Shown piece by piece: positions 26,000 to 35,156 of a stretch of DNA of 64,000 nt (its first letter is position 1; each line of letters begins with the position of its first letter). The position numbers and the translations under genes were made by a program. Below the pieces are notes generated by a model. That model worked only from the letters and a program-made list of their open reading frames with translations, was not told the DNA's origin and did no database searches. The stretch comes from Paracoccus salsus (GTDB lineage: Bacteria > Pseudomonadota > Alphaproteobacteria > Rhodobacterales > Rhodobacteraceae), in NCBI RefSeq assembly GCF_021556615.1, contig NZ_JAKGGD010000002.1, positions 372,001 to 436,000 on the forward strand. The letters run 5' to 3'.

Positions 26000-27093
26000 G
26001 CGACGATCCGACCCGCAAGCGCGGCCCCGTGCTGATCGAACTGGACACGCCCGGCAGCGACGATGACACGCTCCGGATGCGCCGCGAGGCCCGCGACCAG
26101 ACCCGCGAAGACCCCCAGCCCAGCCCCGCCGATGCCCCGCCCATCGACGAGGCCAGCCGGTCGCTGCCCCGCCCGCGCACGATGGAGATGGTTACACGGC
26201 TGGTCGGGCGGCCGCCCTCGGCGCTGACCCGGTTCTTCATCAATTCCGGTGTGGCGCTGTTCACCTTTCTTCTCGCGATCGCCGCGCTGGATTTCATCAA
26301 CGGGCTCTTGAACAGCTATCCGGTGCTGGGCTGGATCGGGATCGCGCTGTTCACGCTGTTCACGCTGGCTGCGCTGGGGATGGCGTTGCGCGAATATCGC
26401 GCCTGGGCGCGTTTCGCGCGGATCGACGCGATCCAGCGGCAGGCCGGCGCCGCGCTGGCCGACGACAGCATGGACAGGGCGCGGCAGGTCACGGATCAGC
26501 TTCTGGCACTGTATCGCAAGCGCCCGGAACTGGACTGGCAGCGCAAGCGCCTGGCCGAGAACCGCGGCGATGTCTTCGACGCCGCCACCCTTCTGACCAT
26601 GGCCGAGACCGAACTGCTGGCTGGCCTGGATCAGGAGGCGCGGCGCGAGATCGAGGCGGCGGCCCGCACCGTCGCCGCCGCCACCGCGCTGATTCCTCTG
26701 GCACTGGCGGACGTCGCGGCGGCGCTGGCGGCCAATCTGCGCATGATCCGGCGCATGGCCGAGATCTATGGCGGACGGGCGGGCGCTGTCGGAGGATGGC
26801 GCTTGGCGCGCACGGTCATGACGCATCTGGTCGCGACCGGCGCGGTGGCCGCGGGCGACGACCTGATTCACACCGTCGCCGGCGGCGGGGTTCTGGCCAA
26901 GCTGTCACGCCGCTTTGGCGAGGGCGTGGTCAACGGCGCCCTGACCGCCCGCGTCGGCATCGCCGCGATGGAGGTCTGCCGCCCGCTGCCCTTCATGGCC
27001 CAACCCCGACCCAAGGTCGGCAACCTGGTGACACGGGGGCTGCGCGGCCTGTTCGGCGACAGCGATGCCGGCGGCACCGGTTCAGGCCGCTAG
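25996..27093 (+). CDS. YcjF-like membrane protein (TIGR01620, DUF697)
   Basis: A 365-residue protein starting at the GTG at 25996, which overlaps the ycjX stop. An acidic, probably disordered N-terminal 65 residues precedes two transmembrane helices (about 80-98 and 103-123). A charged helical region follows, then the DUF697 domain with TALIPLALADVAAALAANLRMI and IAEIYGGRAG-like sequence. In Enterobacteria the ycjX and ycjF genes are neighbours and stress-induced. Here the GTGA coupling strongly suggests the two proteins work together at the membrane. Confidence 0.9.
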   Translation: MSDDPTRKRGPVLIELDTPGSDDDTLRMRREARDQTREDPQPSPADAPPIDEASRSLPRPRTMEMVTRLVGRPPSALTRFFINSGVALFTFLLAIAALDFINGLLNSYPVLGWIGIALFTLFTLAALGMALREYRAWARFARIDAIQRQAGAALADDSMDRARQVTDQLLALYRKRPELDWQRKRLAENRGDVFDAATLLTMAETELLAGLDQEARREIEAAARTVAAATALIPLALADVAAALAANLRMIRRMAEIYGGRAGAVGGWRLARTVMTHLVATGAVAAGDDLIHTVAGGGVLAKLSRRFGEGVVNGALTARVGIAAMEVCRPLPFMAQPRPKVGNLVTRGLRGLFGDSDAGGTGSGR

Positions 27094-27165
27094 CACGTCT
27101 CGCGGTCGTCGCGCGGGACCGGCGCGGCCGGGATCCGGCAAAACCGCCCGACTTCGATGTGCCTG

Positions 27166-28686
27166 TCAGTCGCCCCCGGAAGGCAAAGCGTCGGCCGGCA
27201 TGTCGGGCGCGCTGACATCCTCGGCCGCGCCGGAGGGTACGTCCCGGCCATCCGGCACGGCCGAAGGGGTTGCCGCCGGGCTCTGGGCGGAGGGTTCATC
27301 GGCGTCGATCAGCCGGTTGTCCTGCCACTTGCCCGACGCCACCTGTCCTGTCGCATAGCGCATGACGCCCTGTCCCTGACGCTTGCCCGCCTCGAAATGG
27401 CCTTCATAGCGGTCGCCATTGGCATAGGTCGCGATCCCGTCGCCGTCGATCTCGCCCGCGATCCAGCCGCCCTCGTAGACGAACCCGTCGGGTGTGGTCA
27501 GCTTGCCCTGACCTTCCCGAAGCCCGTTCGCGAAGATGCCGGTATAGACCGTGCCGTCGGGGTAGGTCGCCTGCCCCTCGCCGTGGCGCTGGCCGTCCTT
27601 CCAGGCGCCGGTATAGACATAACCGTCGGGATAGGTCATCCGGCCCTGCCCGTCGTTGCGGGCGTTCCGGAAGCTGCCCTCATAGACCATGCCATTGGCA
27701 TAGGTGGCCTTGCCATCGCCGTCGATCACGCCCCCGACCCACTGGCCCTCATAGGTGGAACCGTCGGGATAGGTTATCTTTCCGCGGCCGTCGGGGCGGT
27801 CGGCCTTCATCTGGCCGACATAGACCGAGCCGTCGGGATAGGTGATCTGGCCGCTACCCTCCATCCGCCCCTCGACCCAGTCGCCGGAATAGACATAGCC
27901 GTCCGTGCCCGTGAACGTGCCCTTGCCATGGCGTCGGTCGGCCCTGAACTGGCCGTCATAGACATCGCCATTGGCATAGGTCGCGATGCCCTGCCCCTCG
28001 CGCTTGCCGTTGTGCATCTGGCCTTCGTACCGGTCGCCCGAAGCCTGGACCAGCACGCCCGTGCCCGACATCTGGCCGGCTGACCAGATGCCGTCGTAGG
28101 TCATGCCGTCGGCCATGGTCAGCTTGCCGCGCCCGGCGCGCTGGCCGGCCAGCATGCCACCCTCGTAGATCGCGCCATCGGGATAGGTGATCCTGCCCTG
28201 GCCCTCTTTCACGCCGGAATTCCAGTCGCCCTCGTAACGATAACCGTTCGGCTGCGTCAGAACGCCCTTGCCCTGATGCAGGCCGCGGACGAACTGGCCC
28301 TTGTAGACGCTGCCGTTGGCGTAGTGCGCCTCGCCCTCTCCGGTGATCTCGCCGGCGATCCAGTCGCCCTGATAGGTGCCGCCATCGGCATAGGTGATCT
28401 TGCCCTTGCCGTCCGGCTTGCCCCTGGCGAAATGCCCGACATAGACCGAACCGTTGGGGAAAGTCGCGGTGCCCTGACCCAGGATCTCGCCCTCGACCCA
28501 GTCGCCTTCGTAGCGATAACCGTTGGGCAGAGTGTAGCTGCCCTGTCCGTGCTGGCGTCCGTTGCGGAACGTGCCTTCGTAAACTCCGCCATCGTCATAT
28601 TGCTTGGTGATGACCTGTGCATCCGCGCCAAGACCCGCCGCCATCAGCGCCAGCGCCACCGCCCCTGCCCGAACTGCTGCCTTCAT
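27166..28686 (-). CDS. Exported MORN-repeat protein
   Basis: A 506-residue protein starting at the ATG at 28686 with a signal peptide (LALMAAGLGADA). The mature chain is almost entirely MORN repeats of about 23 residues, each with the core YEGxW or YxGxF and a G-x-G-x-x-x-YxxG part (for example YEGDWVEGEILGQG and YVGHFARGKPDGKG). I count about 18-19 units to residue 455. The last 50 residues are an acidic Pro/Ser/Ala-rich tail. MORN repeats bind lipids or proteins in other systems. The repeats are diverged at the DNA level. It diverges from nadE. Confidence 0.9.
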   Translation of the reverse strand: MKAAVRAGAVALALMAAGLGADAQVITKQYDDGGVYEGTFRNGRQHGQGSYTLPNGYRYEGDWVEGEILGQGTATFPNGSVYVGHFARGKPDGKGKITYADGGTYQGDWIAGEITGEGEAHYANGSVYKGQFVRGLHQGKGVLTQPNGYRYEGDWNSGVKEGQGRITYPDGAIYEGGMLAGQRAGRGKLTMADGMTYDGIWSAGQMSGTGVLVQASGDRYEGQMHNGKREGQGIATYANGDVYDGQFRADRRHGKGTFTGTDGYVYSGDWVEGRMEGSGQITYPDGSVYVGQMKADRPDGRGKITYPDGSTYEGQWVGGVIDGDGKATYANGMVYEGSFRNARNDGQGRMTYPDGYVYTGAWKDGQRHGEGQATYPDGTVYTGIFANGLREGQGKLTTPDGFVYEGGWIAGEIDGDGIATYANGDRYEGHFEAGKRQGQGVMRYATGQVASGKWQDNRLIDADEPSAQSPAATPSAVPDGRDVPSGAAEDVSAPDMPADALPSGGD

Positions 28687-28807
28687 CGCCCGCATCCTTC
28701 GTCTTTTGCACCATGGTCTAGCGCAGGGCGACCGCACGCGCAAAGGCCGACTTTTCCTTTCCGGCGGCTTCCCCTATCACAGAGACGCGAAAACACGAGG
28801 CCCTGCC

Positions 28808-30466
28808 ATGACCGATCGCTTCCGCCTGACCATCGGCCAGCTGAACGCCACCGTGGGCGACCTGCCCGGCAATGCAGCCACGGCGCGCGAGGCATGGGCG
28901 GCGGCGCGCGAGGCCGGGGCCGACATGCTGGCCCTGCCCGAGATGTTCATCACCGGCTATCAGACCCAGGACCTGGTGCTGAAGCCGGCCTTCACACGGC
29001 AGGCCGAGGCGGCCGTGATGACGTTGGGTGAAAGCTGCACCGGCGGTCCGGCCATCGGCATCGGCGGGCCGTGGCGCGATGGAGACAGGCTTTACAACGC
29101 CTATTGGGTCTTCAGGGATGGCCGGCTGATCGCCCGCGTGCTGAAGCATCACCTGCCCTACAAGCAGCTTTTCGACGAGCTGCGGCTGTTCGACAGCGGC
29201 CCGATCAGCGGGCCCTATCCGGTCGGGGCCGCGCGCATCGGCAGCCCGATCTGCGAGGACAGCTGGTATCCCGACGTGGCCGAGACACTGGCGGAAACCG
29301 GCGCCGAGATCCTGATCGTGCCGAATGGCAGCCCCTATCACCGCGAGAAGCTGGACCTGCGGATGGGCCACATGGTCGGCCGTGTGGTCGAGACCGGCCT
29401 GCCGCTGGTCTATGTGAACATGGTCGGCGGGCAGGACGACCAGCTTTATGACGGCGCCAGCTTCGTGCTGAACCCCGGCGGCAACAAGGTGGTGCAACTG
29501 CCGCCCTTTGCCGAAATGCTGGCGCATGTCGATTTCACGCGCGGCCCGGAAGGATGGCGGGCCGAGCCCGGCCTGATGGCGCCACAGCCCGACGCGTGGG
29601 AGCAGGATTATCACGCGATGATGCTGGGCCTACGGGAATATCTGCACAAATCGGGCTTTCGCAAGGTCGTGCTGGGCCTGTCGGGTGGAATCGATTCCGC
29701 GCTGGTCGCGACGATCGCGGCCGACGCGATCGGTCCGGAAAACGTGCGCTGCGTCATGCTGCCTTCGGAGTACACGTCGCAGGCCAGCCTTGACGACGCC
29801 GCCGACTGCGCGGGGCGCCTGGGCGCGCGGCTGGACACGGTCCATATCGAGGGCGCGCGCGACGCCGTGGGCGCGGCACTGGCGCATCTGATGAAGGGCA
29901 CCAGTCCCGACACGACCGAAGAAAATATCCAGTCCCGTCTGCGCGGCGTGATGCTGATGGCGATTTCCAACAAGTTCAACGAGATGCTGCTGACCACCGG
30001 CAACAAGTCCGAGGTCGCGGTGGGCTATGCCACGATCTATGGCGACATGGCCGGCGGCTATAACCCGATCAAGGATCTCTACAAGACCCGCGTGTTCGAA
30101 ACCTGCCGGTGGCGCAACGCCAATCACCGCGACTGGATGATGGGCCCCGGGGAAGAGGTCATCCCGCCGCAGATCATCAGCAAGCCCCCCTCTGCCGAGT
30201 TGCGTCCCGACCAGAAGGACGAGGATTCGCTGCCGCCCTACGAGGTGCTGGATGCAATTCTGGAAGGGCTGGTCGAGAAGGATCTGGCGCTGACCGATCT
30301 GGTCGCGCAGGGCTTTGACGCCGACACCGTCCGCAAGGTCGAAAAGCTGCTGTATATCAGCGAATGGAAGCGGTACCAGGCGGCCCCCGGACCGCGCATC
30401 TCGACACGGGCCTTCTGGCTGGACCGCCGCTATCCGCTGGTCAACCGCTGGCGCGACGAATTGTGA
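28808..30466 (+). CDS. nadE: Glutamine-dependent NAD+ synthase
   Basis: The final step of NAD synthesis: amidation of deamido-NAD using glutamine. The start is the ATG at 28808. The 552 residues contain an N-terminal nitrilase-like glutaminase domain with the Glu/Lys/Cys triad in LPEMFITGY, LPYKQLFDE and ICEDSWYP. A C-terminal synthetase domain has the PP-loop GLSGGIDSALVATI near residue 298. The final part DQKDEDSLPPYE and SEWKRYQAAPG is typical. The two-domain type does not need external ammonia. Confidence 0.95.
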   Translation: MTDRFRLTIGQLNATVGDLPGNAATAREAWAAAREAGADMLALPEMFITGYQTQDLVLKPAFTRQAEAAVMTLGESCTGGPAIGIGGPWRDGDRLYNAYWVFRDGRLIARVLKHHLPYKQLFDELRLFDSGPISGPYPVGAARIGSPICEDSWYPDVAETLAETGAEILIVPNGSPYHREKLDLRMGHMVGRVVETGLPLVYVNMVGGQDDQLYDGASFVLNPGGNKVVQLPPFAEMLAHVDFTRGPEGWRAEPGLMAPQPDAWEQDYHAMMLGLREYLHKSGFRKVVLGLSGGIDSALVATIAADAIGPENVRCVMLPSEYTSQASLDDAADCAGRLGARLDTVHIEGARDAVGAALAHLMKGTSPDTTEENIQSRLRGVMLMAISNKFNEMLLTTGNKSEVAVGYATIYGDMAGGYNPIKDLYKTRVFETCRWRNANHRDWMMGPGEEVIPPQIISKPPSAELRPDQKDEDSLPPYEVLDAILEGLVEKDLALTDLVAQGFDADTVRKVEKLLYISEWKRYQAAPGPRISTRAFWLDRRYPLVNRWRDEL

Positions 30467-30515
30467 CGCCGGTGCGGCACGCACCCAGGCCGGAAGGCGG
30501 GCCCGATGCAAGCGC

Positions 30516-31142
30516 TCACTCGCGGAAGAAGCGGCTTTCCTTGACCTGATCCCAGGCCCACACCACTTCGGCCAATCTGTCCTCGTCCGAACGATCGCCG
30601 CCATTCATGTCGGGGTGCAGGTCCTTGACCAGTGATTTGTACTGCTTGCGGATCTCGGTCCGGGTCCAGTGATCCTTGGCCTCCAGGATCTCCAGCGCCT
30701 TGCGCTCGGTGGGCGGCAGCTTGCGGCTGACGCGAGCGCGCGCTTCGGGCGAGGTGCCGTTGGCGCCGAGGATCTCGTGCGGGTCGCTGACACCATGCCG
30801 GGCCCAGGCCTGTTCCTGGGCGGCGCGACCGAAGGGCTTGGTCGGGCGCTCCCAGACCGTGGCATTGTCAAGGAATTGCTGGAACTCCTCTTCGCTCTGG
30901 CCCTGAAAATAATTCCAGTTCGCGTTGTATTCGCGTACATGGTCTTTGCAGAACCAGAAATAATCATCCAGTTTGCGCGGGTTCTTGGGCGCGCGATACT
31001 GGCCGGGCTCTTGGCAGCCATGCTTTTCACAGATTCGGGTCGACGTCTCGAACGCGCCGGACATGCCGCGACGACCCTTGTTGCGCCGCTTCTTGTCCTT
31101 GGCGGCGGAGATGTCGAATCCGAACGGGTCGTTACTGCTCAT
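30516..31142 (-). CDS. J-domain (DnaJ-like) molecular chaperone
   Basis: A 208-residue protein with a J domain at the C-terminus: RTEIRKQYKSLVKDLHPDMNGG, including the HPD tripeptide needed to stimulate Hsp70. The N-terminal part has a short cysteine pair (RICEKHGCQEPGQ) and a later C in WFCKDHVREYN, which could bind metal. There is no Gly/Phe region or zinc-finger domain of full DnaJ, so it is a class III J protein. It diverges from bolA across an 80-bp region. Confidence 0.9.
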   Translation of the reverse strand: MSSNDPFGFDISAAKDKKRRNKGRRGMSGAFETSTRICEKHGCQEPGQYRAPKNPRKLDDYFWFCKDHVREYNANWNYFQGQSEEEFQQFLDNATVWERPTKPFGRAAQEQAWARHGVSDPHEILGANGTSPEARARVSRKLPPTERKALEILEAKDHWTRTEIRKQYKSLVKDLHPDMNGGDRSDEDRLAEVVWAWDQVKESRFFRE

Positions 31143-31222
31143 TCTGGGGCACCTTTGCGACTCGGAGGCGGCAGTTTAGGGTATTTCACGGCACATGAAA
31201 GGTCTTGACGGAGGATATGCGG

Positions 31223-31474
31223 ATGATCGAGGACGAGATGCGGCAGCGACTGGCCACGCTGGAACCCAGCCGGCTGGAGGTGATCGACGAAAGCGACGAC
31301 CACCGCGGGCATGCCGGCTATCGAGAAGGCGGGCAAAGCCATTTCCGCATCCGCATGGCCAGCCCGGCCTTTGCCGGAAAAAGCCGGCTGCAGCGGCATC
31401 GCCTTGTCCATGGCGCGCTTGGCGACATCGTGCCACGCATCCACGCGCTTGCGCTTGAGCTGGCGGATTGCTGA
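31223..31474 (+). CDS. BolA family protein
   Basis: An 83-residue BolA-fold protein. The ATG at 31223 lies 7 nt after a GGAGGA ribosome site; an ATG at 31217 is too close to it. The fold pattern is RLEVIDESDDHRGHAGYREGGQSHFRIRM, with the conserved HFRIRM strand, then LQRHRLVHGALG. BolA proteins partner with monothiol glutaredoxins in Fe-S handling and affect cell shape. The partner is not in this window. It lies upstream of glpX. Confidence 0.93.
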   Translation: MIEDEMRQRLATLEPSRLEVIDESDDHRGHAGYREGGQSHFRIRMASPAFAGKSRLQRHRLVHGALGDIVPRIHALALELADC

Positions 31475-31555
31475 TCCGTTAGCGCCGTCAGGCTTGCCGG
31501 ACTTCGGGGTGGCGCGTAGAAGCCGGGCTGAGCAGTGGTAAAGAGGGAAGAGGTC

Positions 31556-32521
31556 ATGACCGCGCCGAAGGATTTCAACGATCGCATGCTGTCTCTGGGG
31601 CTGGCGCGCGTCAGCGAGGCGGCCGCGCATGCCTCGGCCCGGCTGATCGGCCGCGGGGACGAGAAGGCCGCCGATCAGGCCGCCGTCAATGCCATGCGAG
31701 ATCAGCTGAACATGCTCGACATCAAGGGCGTTGTCGTGATCGGCGAGGGCGAGCGCGACGAGGCCCCGATGCTGTATATCGGCGAAGAGGTCGGTAACGG
31801 CAACGGCCCCGAGGTGGATATCGCGCTGGACCCGCTGGAGGGCACCACGCTGACCGCAAAGGACATGCCGAACGCCCTGACCGTCATCGCCATGGCGCCG
31901 CGCGGCACTTTGCTGCACGCGCCCGACGTGTATATGGACAAGCTGGCGATCGGACCCGGCTACGACAAGGACGTGGTCAGCCTGGCGATGGCGCCGGCCG
32001 AGCGGGTCCAGGCGCTGGCCAGGGCGCGCGGCTGCAAGGACAGCGACATCACCGTCTGCATCCTCGAACGTCCGCGACACGAAGAGATGATCGCCGAGGT
32101 CCGCCAGACAGGCGCGGCGATCCGGCTGATCACCGATGGTGACGTGGCTGGCGTCATCCATTGCGCCGAGGCCGAACTGACCGGCATCGACATGTATATG
32201 GGTTCGGGCGGCGCCCCCGAAGGCGTCCTCGCCGCGGCGGCGCTGAAATGCATGGGCGGCCAGATGTGGGGCCGGCTGCTGTTCAGGAACGACGACGAGA
32301 AGGGCCGGGCGAAAAAGGCCGGCATCACCGATCTGGACCGCATCTATGCGCGCGACGATCTGGTGACGGCGGACGTGATCTTCGCGGCCACCGGAGTCAC
32401 CAACGGGTCGATCGTGGCGGGCGTCAAGCGCGAGCCCGGATATCTGACGACCGAAACGATCCTGATGCGATCGAAGACCGGCTCGGTGCGCCGGATGATC
32501 TATCGCAACCCGGCGAAGTAG
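31556..32521 (+). CDS. glpX: Class II fructose-1,6-bisphosphatase
   Basis: GlpX dephosphorylates fructose-1,6-bisphosphate in gluconeogenesis. The start is the ATG at 31556, after an AGAGGGAAGAGG ribosome site. The 321 residues have IGEGERDEAPMLYIGE near residue 55 and the metal/phosphate site DPLEGTTLTAKD near residue 92. A later block is AGVIHCAEAELTGID with MYMGSGGAPEG. The length is usual for class II enzymes. It is followed by a G/C hairpin and recJ. Confidence 0.95.
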   Translation: MTAPKDFNDRMLSLGLARVSEAAAHASARLIGRGDEKAADQAAVNAMRDQLNMLDIKGVVVIGEGERDEAPMLYIGEEVGNGNGPEVDIALDPLEGTTLTAKDMPNALTVIAMAPRGTLLHAPDVYMDKLAIGPGYDKDVVSLAMAPAERVQALARARGCKDSDITVCILERPRHEEMIAEVRQTGAAIRLITDGDVAGVIHCAEAELTGIDMYMGSGGAPEGVLAAAALKCMGGQMWGRLLFRNDDEKGRAKKAGITDLDRIYARDDLVTADVIFAATGVTNGSIVAGVKREPGYLTTETILMRSKTGSVRRMIYRNPAK

Positions 32522-32525
32522 AAAG

Positions 32526-32542
32526 CGGGGGCGCTGCCCCCG
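32526..32542 (+). terminator. Hairpin after glpX
   Basis: A CGGGGGC stem (32526-32532) and GCCCCCG (32536-32542) enclose a 3-nt loop immediately after the glpX stop. There is no T run. It may end or stabilise the glpX transcript before recJ, and it resembles the G/C-tract repeats at 18273 and 22960. Confidence 0.6.
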
Positions 32543-32593
32543 TCCCCGCGAGACTCATCGCGGATATCCGAACCACAGCAAAGGCCGCGCATC

Positions 32594-34336
32594 GTGACGT
32601 TCCTGGGCATCGAGCAATCGCTGACCGGCCGGCGCTGGATCGGCCCCGAGGCGGCCGTCGAGCGGCTGTCGCAGGCTCTGGCGCAGAAGACCGCGCTGCC
32701 TCTGGCGGTGGCGCGCGTGCTTGCCGAGCGGGGCGTCGAGGCCGAGTCTGCGGCCGCTTTCCTGACGCCCAGGCTTCGCGACCTGTTGCCGGATCCTTCG
32801 ACCCTGCGCGACATGGAGGCGGCGGCGGCGCGGATCGTGGCGGCGGCCGAGGCCGGCGAGAGGATCGCGATCTTCGCCGATTATGACGTCGATGGCGGCA
32901 CCTCGGCCGCGCTGCTGCTGGACTGGCTGCGCGCTCAGGGACGCGAAGCCACGCTTTATGTGCCGGACCGGATTGACGAGGGCTACGGGCCGAACGCTCC
33001 GGCAATGGCGGGCCTGGCCGACGCGCATGACCTGATCGTCTGCGTGGATTGCGGCACGCTGAGCCATGACGCGCTGGCGGCGGCCGCAGGCACGGATGTG
33101 ATCGTTCTGGATCACCATCTGGGCGGCGAGACGCTGCCGCCTGCGCTGGCCGTGGTGAACCCCAACCGCGCGGACGAGGACGGCGCGCTGGGGCATCTGT
33201 GCGCGGCAGGCGTGGTGTTCCTGACCCTCGTCCAGGCAGGACGCGAACTGCGCAGGCTGGGCCGACCCGAACCGGACCTGATGGGCCTGCTGGATCTGGT
33301 GGCGCTGGCGACCATTGCGGATGTCGCGCCGCTGGTCGGCGTCAATCGCGCCTTCGTGCGGACCGGCCTGGCGATCATGGCCCGGCGGAAGCGGCCGGGG
33401 CTGGTCGCGCTGTCCGATGTGGCGCGGCTGGACGGGCCGCCCAACGCCTTTCATCTGGGCTTCCTGCTGGGTCCGCGCATCAATGCCGGCGGGCGCGTGG
33501 GGCGCGCCGATCTGGGGGCGCTGTGCCTGTCGTGCCGGGATCCTCATGAGGCTGGCCGGCTGGCCGCGCAGCTGGACGCGTTGAACCGCGACCGCCGCGC
33601 GATCGAGACCGCCGTACGCGGCGAGGCGCTGGCGCAGGTCGAGGCGCGCGGCGATGGCGCGCTGTCCTGGGCCGCCGGCGAAGGCTGGCATCCGGGCGTG
33701 GTGGGGATCGTCGCGGCGCGGGTCAAGGAGGCGACCGACCTGCCCTCGGTCGTCATCGGCGTCGAGCGCGGTATCGGAAAGGGGTCGGCGCGTTCGGTGC
33801 CCGGCGTCGATCTGGGCCGGGCGATCCAGCGGCTTGCGCACGAGGGTCTTCTGATCAAGGGCGGCGGACACGAGATGGCGGCCGGCCTGACCGTGGCCGA
33901 AGACCGGATCGGCCCGGCGATGGAGCGGCTGGCCGAGTTGATCGCGCCTGCGCTTGCAGCGCGCAGCGGCGGGCGCGACTTGCGGATCTCGGGCCTGCTC
34001 GAAGCTGGAGGCGCGACGCCGCAGATGTTTCGCCAGCTGGAGGATGCGGGCCCCTTTGGTCAGGCCGCGCCCGCGCCGCGCTTCGCCTTTGCCGATCAGG
34101 TGATCGACAGCGCCGCCACCATGGGCGACAGCCATCTGCGGCTGAATTTTCGCACCCCCGGCGGACCGGCGCTGGAGGCGGTTGCATGGGGCGCGATGAA
34201 CGGGCCGCTCGGGCCCGCGCTGATCGGCGCAAAAGGGCGCCGCTTTCACCTGGCCGGCAAGCTTGAACTGTCGACATGGGGCGGGCGCGAGCGGCTTCGC
34301 CTGCGACTGGACGACGCCGCCCCGCCCCGTGCGTGA
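32594..34336 (+). CDS. recJ: Single-stranded-DNA-specific exonuclease RecJ
   Basis: RecJ degrades single-stranded DNA 5' to 3' in recombination and mismatch repair. The 580-residue protein starts at the GTG at 32594. The DHH phosphoesterase motifs are FADYDVDGGTSAAL near residue 94 and VLDHHLGGE. A DHHA1 domain follows with GPRINAGGRVGRADLG and KGGGHEMAAGLTV, then the C-terminal OB-like domain. The stop lies in the first copy of a short tandem repeat (34331-34376). Confidence 0.95.
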   Translation: MTFLGIEQSLTGRRWIGPEAAVERLSQALAQKTALPLAVARVLAERGVEAESAAAFLTPRLRDLLPDPSTLRDMEAAAARIVAAAEAGERIAIFADYDVDGGTSAALLLDWLRAQGREATLYVPDRIDEGYGPNAPAMAGLADAHDLIVCVDCGTLSHDALAAAAGTDVIVLDHHLGGETLPPALAVVNPNRADEDGALGHLCAAGVVFLTLVQAGRELRRLGRPEPDLMGLLDLVALATIADVAPLVGVNRAFVRTGLAIMARRKRPGLVALSDVARLDGPPNAFHLGFLLGPRINAGGRVGRADLGALCLSCRDPHEAGRLAAQLDALNRDRRAIETAVRGEALAQVEARGDGALSWAAGEGWHPGVVGIVAARVKEATDLPSVVIGVERGIGKGSARSVPGVDLGRAIQRLAHEGLLIKGGGHEMAAGLTVAEDRIGPAMERLAELIAPALAARSGGRDLRISGLLEAGGATPQMFRQLEDAGPFGQAAPAPRFAFADQVIDSAATMGDSHLRLNFRTPGGPALEAVAWGAMNGPLGPALIGAKGRRFHLAGKLELSTWGGRERLRLRLDDAAPPRA

Positions 34337-34376
34337 CGATCCCGTGCGTGACGATCCCGGCGCGTGACGATCCCGA
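34331..34376 (+). repeat. Three-copy tandem repeat at the recJ stop
   Basis: The 13-nt unit GCGTGACGATCCC occurs three times, starting at 34331, 34346 and 34362 (spacing 15 and 16 bp). The first copy contains the recJ TGA stop. The other two each contain another TGA in all likelihood non-coding. It probably arose by slippage. Confidence 0.85.
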
Positions 34377-34463
34377 AGCCGCAAGACCGCCGACCGCCCT
34401 CACGGCTGGCCATGCCGTCCCGGCGCGGTTAACCTGCCGCGCAGCTTGCAACAGGAGGCAGCG

Positions 34464-35156
34464 ATGAAACTGACCTGGCTTGGCCATTCCGGATTCCGGC
34501 TCGAGATCGAGGACGCGGTGATCCTGATCGACCCCTGGCTTTCCGGCAACCCCGTCTTCCCCGAGGGCCGTCGCGACGCGGCCATTGGCGGCGCCACCCA
34601 TGTCCTGCTGACCCACGGGCATGGCGATCATTCAGGCGACACGGTGGCCATCGCGAAAGAGCTGAATATCCCGGTCGCCGGCATCTATGATCTGATCAAC
34701 AGCTGGTCCACGCATCACGGCATCGAGGGTATCGGCTTCAACAAGGGGGGCACGGTCGATCTGGGCGGCGCGAAGGTCACGATGGTCAACGCCAGCCATT
34801 CCAGCTCGCTGGATGGCGCCGACGGGCCTGTCTATGCAGGGCACGAATCCGGCTACATGATCGCGGGTGAGGGCCACACGATCTATGTGTCGGGCGATAC
34901 CGACATCATGGCCGACATGCAGTGGATGGGCGAGTTGCACCAGCCCGATATCGGCATCCTGTGTGCTGGCGGCCATTTCACCATGGACATGAAGCGCGCG
35001 GCCTTCGCGGCGCGGAAATATTTCGCCTTCCGGACCGTCATCCCCTGTCACTACAAGACCTTCCCGCTGCTGGAACAGTCCGCGCAGGCACTGAAGGACG
35101 GCTTGCCCGATGTCGATGTGATCGAACCCGAGGTGATGAAGGCGATCGAATTTTGA
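34464..35156 (+). CDS. UPF0173-type metal-dependent hydrolase (MBL fold)
   Basis: A 230-residue protein starting at the ATG at 34464 after an ACAGGAGG ribosome site. It opens MKLTWLGHSGFRLE, the family N-terminus. The metal motif is LLTHGHGDHSGDT near residue 52. Later metal ligands are VNASHSSSL and SGDTDIMADM, and a final PCHYKTFP. UPF0173 proteins are predicted hydrolases of unknown substrate. The next gene starts inside its stop codon (TTGA), so translation is coupled to an aminopeptidase. Confidence 0.93.
   Translation: MKLTWLGHSGFRLEIEDAVILIDPWLSGNPVFPEGRRDAAIGGATHVLLTHGHGDHSGDTVAIAKELNIPVAGIYDLINSWSTHHGIEGIGFNKGGTVDLGGAKVTMVNASHSSSLDGADGPVYAGHESGYMIAGEGHTIYVSGDTDIMADMQWMGELHQPDIGILCAGGHFTMDMKRAAFAARKYFAFRTVIPCHYKTFPLLEQSAQALKDGLPDVDVIEPEVMKAIEF

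Noticed and set aside
27166-28686. CRISPR-like periodic repeats
   Set aside because: The periodicity is about 69 bp and codes for MORN units; there are no identical repeats with unique spacers.
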